This document shows positions 59,539 to 64,000 of a stretch of 64,000 bases of DNA, piece by piece (position 1 is the first letter of the stretch; each line of letters begins with the position of its first letter). Where the stretch lies: NCBI RefSeq assembly GCF_034702125.1, contig NC_085859.1:578270-642269 (forward strand), given 5' to 3'. Under the pieces are notes generated by a model, which did no database searches, was not told the origin of the DNA, and worked only from the letters and a program-made list of their open reading frames with translations. Both the position numbers and the translations under genes were made by a program. The stretch comes from Engraulis encrasicolus. Its lineage: Eukaryota > Chordata > Actinopteri > Clupeiformes > Engraulidae.

Positions 59539-60120
59539 AACTGTATGGGAGGAGCAAGGAAATGATCTCAAGGCAGCTGGGACCTCAATCACTAAGAAAA
59601 CTATTGGAAACACTTGATACCACAGCGGATTAAAATCTTGCAGTGCATGTATGGTACCCCGGCTTCAGAAGGAACCTGTTCAGGCTCACCTGAGGTTTGC
59701 CAATGAACATCAAACTGGATTAGGATATGATTGGGAGGTGCTGGAATCAGATGACACCAAAATCAAACTGTTTGGCATTAACACAACTCGATGTGTTTGG
59801 AGGAAGAGAAATGCTGCCTATGATCCCAAGAACAACACCTTCTCCAACATCATAAATGAAAGTGGTAACATTATGTTTTGAGGTTGTTTGTCTGGCCAAG
59901 ACACAGGACAACTTCACATCGTCAATAAATGGATGGAAGGAGACATGTAAACGTAAAATTCTGCATGCCAACCTTTTTCCCCACCACCACTAGACTGAAG
60001 GTGGGTCATGGATTGGCCTCCCAATATGATAATAATCCATAACATACAGCCCAAGCAACGAAGGAGTAGCTCAAGCAGAAGCATATTAAGGTCATGAAGT
60101 GGCCTAGACAGTTTCCAAAC
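59539..60120 (+). pseudogene. Tc1 transposase, C-terminal part
   Basis: Reads PRLQKEPVQAHLRFANEH, SDDTKIKLFG (first catalytic Asp context), VWRKRNAAYDPKNN, NESGNIMF, a stop at the Trp position (59879-59881), then GCLSGQDTGQLHIVNKWMEG. The DD34E core is broken by this stop and later frame damage. Confidence 0.85.
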
Positions 60121-60542
60121 ATTAACCCTATACTAATCCTGTGAAGGGAACAGAAGCTCCCATTTGGCAAGCTACAGTCATACAACTTAAGTGATTTAGA
60201 GATGATCTGCAAAGAAAAGCGGACAAAAATCCTTTCTAATATATCCACAAACATTGTCATTAACTGAAAGAAACATCTGACCTCTGTATGAGAAAACCAG
60301 GGCTTTGCCACCAAGTAATTTCGTCTTATTTGACTTGAGGGGTCAAATACTTATTTTCCTCAATGGAATACAAATCAATTAAAATATATTCTTCAAAGTA
60401 ATTTTCTGGACTTTCTTTTTGATATTCTGTCTCTCTATATTAGAATACATTTTATCATTAATATTATAGAATGATCATGTCTTTATTAGTGGGCAAACCA
60501 ACAAAATCAGCAAGGGATCAAATACTTATTCTCCTCACTGTA

Positions 60543-60707
60543 GGTGACAGCAAGCATGCACATATGAAATAACACTTCAGTGAGGGGGAAAATCACTCTG
60601 CTCTCATATTAAAATGAAAATTTCACATTCTAGTTTGTTCACTTTTTGCATGAAAAATTACAAACATTCATTGAAATCTGTCCAGAAAGGGTTGTAGCCC
60701 AAGATTG

Positions 60708-60744
<37 letters not shown>

Positions 60745-60899
60745 AAAAAGTGAAAAAAAAATCGAAATCGAGATTTTATGTTTTAAAAAAATATGATATG
60801 AAAGGGGCCAATGGGCCCCCTAGCTAAATTCGCCGTAGGCCCCTAAATTGCTAAGTCTGCCACTGTGTGTGTGTGTGTAATATGGCCATGGTGGAGCAC
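60543..60899. other. no gene; poly(T) tract
   Basis: A 31-nt T run at about 60709-60739 and a short (TG)n at 60865. Nothing else recognised. Confidence 0.5.
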
Positions 60900-60907
60900 G
60901 TTTTTTT

Positions 60908-61560
60908 TTTTTTTGTTTGTTTGTTTTTATTAGATCCCCAGTAGCTTTCGCTTTTAGCATTAGCTATTCTTCCGCTCTTTCTCAATTGTTCATTTAAAAT
61001 TACAAATATCAGCCACACAGCGTGGCGACAAACACAACATCTACATTGTATTCTTTTTGTGGTCCTTCTAATCAACCATTAACAAATATCCATTACACAG
61101 AGTGATAGTAAACATGACATAGCCTACACATCTATTACATCAGGAGGGAAACAACAAAACTAAAATAAAATACAAAGAGAAAATAAATAACACAAATGAT
61201 ACATAGGTGCTTTCTTGAAGTTACAAGGAAGACAAGACAGCTAAGAGAAAGCAGCAGAAACAGAATAAAGTCAGCAAAAATGCAGCAAAACTACACAGAG
61301 CTGCTATTCATATAATATTTTTTAATTTGCACTTTGAAGGCATGAATATTTAGCTGTGTAATATTACGAGGTAACACAAGGTGTTCCATTGATGCATTGT
61401 CCTGTAAGCAACTGAGTGTTGCATTGCTGTGCTGGAGCTGGATATGGTGAAACACCCACCAACTGCATGTCTTGTAGAATGGACAAGTGCACTGAAACAC
61501 AACTTTCTGTATATTATCAGACAAGGGTGTATGTTTGGCTTGAGCTTTGGTAGGGACAAC
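60908..61560 (-). mobile_element. LINE 3' end: ORF2 C-terminus and 3' UTR
   Basis: On the minus strand: TRHAVGGCFTISSSSTA, VAYRTMHQWNTL, then in another frame LPRNITQLNIHAFKVQIKKY, matching the usual ORF2 end of fish LINEs. The 3' UTR ends AAGCTACTGGGGATCTAATA before an A/C-rich tail (60900-60930). It probably belongs to the same insertion as 62882-63345. Confidence 0.7.
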
Positions 61561-61860
61561 TAAAAAAAATAATACAATAAAATAAAAATACATAGATTCT
61601 TTATCTAGATTAATCTGACTGGCTCATTCAATATAGGCCTATGCGCCCTACCGAAATAATGACTATGGCCTATAAGTAAGGAAGACTGTTTCTTAAACCA
61701 GGTGGCACATTAGACCAGGGCTCATATCCTTTTCCCAAAATGAACAGTGCTATACAGTAAGTGGTACATGTTCAACACAGATAATTCTATTTAACATTTA
61801 TTTAAACAAAATTGCTTCAACGACTAAGCATATCTAATGGCCCTGGACAACATAACAATG

Positions 61861-61930
<70 letters not shown>

Positions 61931-62881
61931 CTGTATCTGACTTTAAAAGGGTAGCGGCTCCTTTAAAGACGTAGGCCAGGCTACTCTTGGGCTCCTTTCT
62001 GTAAAAGCAGTCAAGCTCCATCAAGACCGAGCCCCTTTGTCCTGGGAGAATAAACGACCCTTTTTTGCCTGACAATATCTAAAACCCGACTTTTATTCTC
62101 AGAATGTCAGAGGAATCACAACTTGAAATGAATTCCTTTTGCCAAACTTTTTACAACATGCGGCACACGCGGCACGCGGCAACCGAAATGAGCAAGCATA
62201 AATCGCATTTAGCTATCGAGTAGTTTGACAGTCGGAATGTTTTGCAATTATGGCATGCATTGTGTGAGGTGTGTGGATAGCCACCAGGCTACAGCAACTA
62301 ATTCAAACGGCAGCATCTCCAGCATCTTCCCATGACTCTCTCATTCATTCATTCCCATGTTTATTTGCATCTGCCAGGGCTTAATTGATGGCTACAATGA
62401 GACCGTTAAAACTTGCACTCGAAAGGGAGTGTAGGAGGATAACGCTAATCTTACCTAAATTAAATCTTATGGGGCCGTAGGCTTACTGTTGAGGTAGCAT
62501 AACTTCTTATGCCAGTCGTCATTTTCTTTTTGGTATCTCTGAGGCTCATAAATGTCAAATTCAGAAGGAAACATGTATGCCGTTTGAGTTTAATTCCAAT
62601 ACGAGACAGATGCGTTCACTTTTCAGCACCACCAGCGTGGACCACTGCTTCCGCCTGGCCGCATGTTGCATCCAATAGCTGCATGGGTCATTATAGCTCA
62701 CTAACTAGCCAATTTAAAATGTTTTTAAATGAATGCTACCACTGCATAGTATATTGAAATATTAAACTAATCAATGTAGATTTTCGTTCTTTTATTTCTT
62801 TTTCTTTTTCAATTAATAGGCCTATGTCAAAAATTGGTCGGGACTATTTTATTTTTATGTCACGACCGTCCCTACCCAAAT
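61561..62881. other. 1.3-kb segment between two LINE parts
   Basis: Contains (GA)n at 61863-61925. No terminal repeat or domain recognised; perhaps an unidentified insertion into the LINE. Confidence 0.4.
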
Positions 62882-63345
62882 CTACACCCATGTTATCAGA
62901 GGTGATTTTGTAATAATGACACTCTTAATAAAAACCATAAGTAGAGACACAAGTCTGTTCCTTACATTTAACCAACCCACAAAGTTTTGCATTTTAATGA
63001 CATTTGTTCTCCAATTACACGAAAGAGCTACTCTTGCTGCTTTATTCTGGACCAGCTGTAATTTCCTTATATTACCACAAGATGTAGAAGACCAGACAAT
63101 AGAACAGTAATCCAGGTTTGATAAAACCAGAAACTGAATTACTTGTTTAGCAAGTGTGTGTGTTAAATACTTAGCACATCTTTTAATTATTGCTAATGCA
63201 TTTCCCATTTTAGTGACAACCTTCGGTATCCGCTTGTCCGAAGATAGTTAATTGTCAATTACAACACCTAAAAGTTTGACGTCTTCTACTTGTTGTATCA
63301 CTGTATTATTTATTGCAATATTCAACACTGGTTCAGTGTTAATTT
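62882..63345 (-). pseudogene. LINE reverse transcriptase, C-terminal part
   Basis: Minus strand: VKLLGVVIDN, an in-frame stop, then KRIPKVVTKMGNALAIIKRC, LSNLDYCSIVWSSTSCGNIR, KLQLVQNKAARVALSCNWRT and NVRNRLVSLLMVFIK. LDYC-VW-S-KLQ-VQN-AAR is standard for LINE RTs of fish. Upstream (right) sequence stops matching near 63345. Confidence 0.82.
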
Positions 63346-63455
63346 CGTGACGAAATATTTTCGTCATAATTATCGTTAACGATTGTTTCCCCTCTGACGA
63401 CAATAAAACGATGACGAAAAAAACAGCATGCGTTTGTACGAAAAATATAACGATA

Positions 63456-64000
63456 TTAACCCTTTAACGCATAACATGGGTCTTAATAGACCCGGCTGAG
63501 TTTAAAATTTCTATATCTTTGTAAGAATACAATTTTCTTACTCAGCACTCCATGAATTCCTCAATTGACTTGTTTTTGTCCCTTAGATGACTTAATTTAT
63601 TTTAATGCATCATAACTTTTTGCGTGAAAACACTTTTTTGGTTACTACCCCTTTAACACATAACATGGGTCTAAATAGACCTGCATTAATTTCCTATGTA
63701 ATTTCATCACAAGCTTAACCCTCCTGTTACCCTCAAATTTTGGAACATCCATGATCCTTGGGGTCAATTCGACCCCAACCACTTAAATGTCTACAAAATA
63801 AGTAGAAAACAACACTTTGGCACATGTTTATGGCTCAGATATGTATTATTACTCTGTTGGTGACATAAAAAGTAATTTACATATATCCTAGCACCCCCAC
63901 ACATAGCACACACAACAAGAATCTTAATCCATGACTAGGCGAAATTTAGAAAAAATAGCAATAAAATGTCATTAATTGGTCTAAAAACAGATGGACACAT
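63456..64000 (+). mobile_element. TTAA element start (AACGCATAACATGGGTC type), cut by window end
   Basis: TTAACCCTTTAACGCATAAC followed by GGGTCTTAATAGACCC. A second CCCTTTAACACATAACATGG copy at about 63649, followed by a diverged palindrome, suggests a subterminal repeat. The right end is outside the window. Confidence 0.6.
63715..64000 (-). mobile_element. family B TTAA element, copy 3 (partial)
   Basis: Starts TTAACCCTCCTGTTACCCTC, same orientation as 57879-59538, and follows that copy to the last base of the window. Confidence 0.9.

Larger units (their letters stand above)
55995..60542 (+). mobile_element. Tc1-like element with two nested TTAA elements
   Basis: TA at 55995-55996 and 60541-60542 flanks CAGTGAGGAGAATAAGTATT and its inverse, with inverted repeats extending through CCCACTAATAAAGACATGAT. 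An internal GAGGGAAATAAGTATTTGAT (57466) and its inverse (about 60340) act as the inner direct repeats. Family A copy 3 and family B copy 2 are nested within. Without them the element is about 1.6 kb, the normal Tc1 size. Confidence 0.9.

Overview
The window looks like transposon-rich, non-coding DNA from a teleost fish. The evidence is a fish-type FISNA-NACHT NLR exon, a BEL/Pao retrotransposon, an endonuclease-bearing Penelope-like element, L2/RTE-type LINE tails, IR/DR Tc1 elements, many TTAA-flanked piggyBac-like elements and long (GT)n tracts. The species cannot be told from sequence alone. Only one host gene is recognisable: an NLRC3-like gene at about 30.9-37.7 kb. Most other long reading frames are microsatellite translations or broken transposon genes.

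Layout. 0-1.9 kb: 3' part of a Penelope-like element (reverse transcriptase, frameshifted GIY-YIG domain, hammerhead-like motif). 2-7.1 kb: LINE scraps, two nested TTAA elements with a piggyBac-type N-terminal remnant, an (ACACT)n satellite and an L2-like LINE tail. 7.2-17 kb: two hAT elements with perfect 8-bp target duplications (7.27-7.69 and 10.25-11.70 kb), a Ty3/Gypsy 3' remnant with an LTR (12.9-13.9 kb), a 36-bp-arm hairpin and small MITEs. 17.0-27.9 kb: a MITE of about 275 bp swollen to 10.9 kb by further TTAA insertions, one holding a decayed piggyBac-like gene. 28-31 kb: another TTAA-flanked MITE, a 25-bp minisatellite and a tRNA-like inverted repeat.

30.9-37.7 kb: the NLR gene, with three 72-nt in-phase cassette exons whose splice donors lie in (GT)n tracts, and one large FISNA-NACHT exon. 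A 278-nt acidic-repeat insertion breaks the frame of that exon. 38.1-42.2 kb: a composite element with a 140-bp tandem repeat and an 8-bp-TSD element containing a 2.1-kb palindrome. 43.1-55.9 kb: a BEL/Pao element with both LTRs and a 5-bp target duplication. Its pol is frameshifted, and its 5' LTR holds a nest of piggyBac-like, Tc1, hAT-like and LINE insertions. 56-60.5 kb: a Tc1 element that received the same two TTAA families. 60.9-63.3 kb: a split LINE. 63.5-64 kb: two more TTAA elements, cut by the window end.

The repeats form a readable insertion history because empty sites and intact sister copies occur in the same window. Fourteen TTAA-flanked insertions are visible, several inside one another. 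The mobile genes all look dead; the NLR exon is probably a pseudogene unless splicing removes the insertion.
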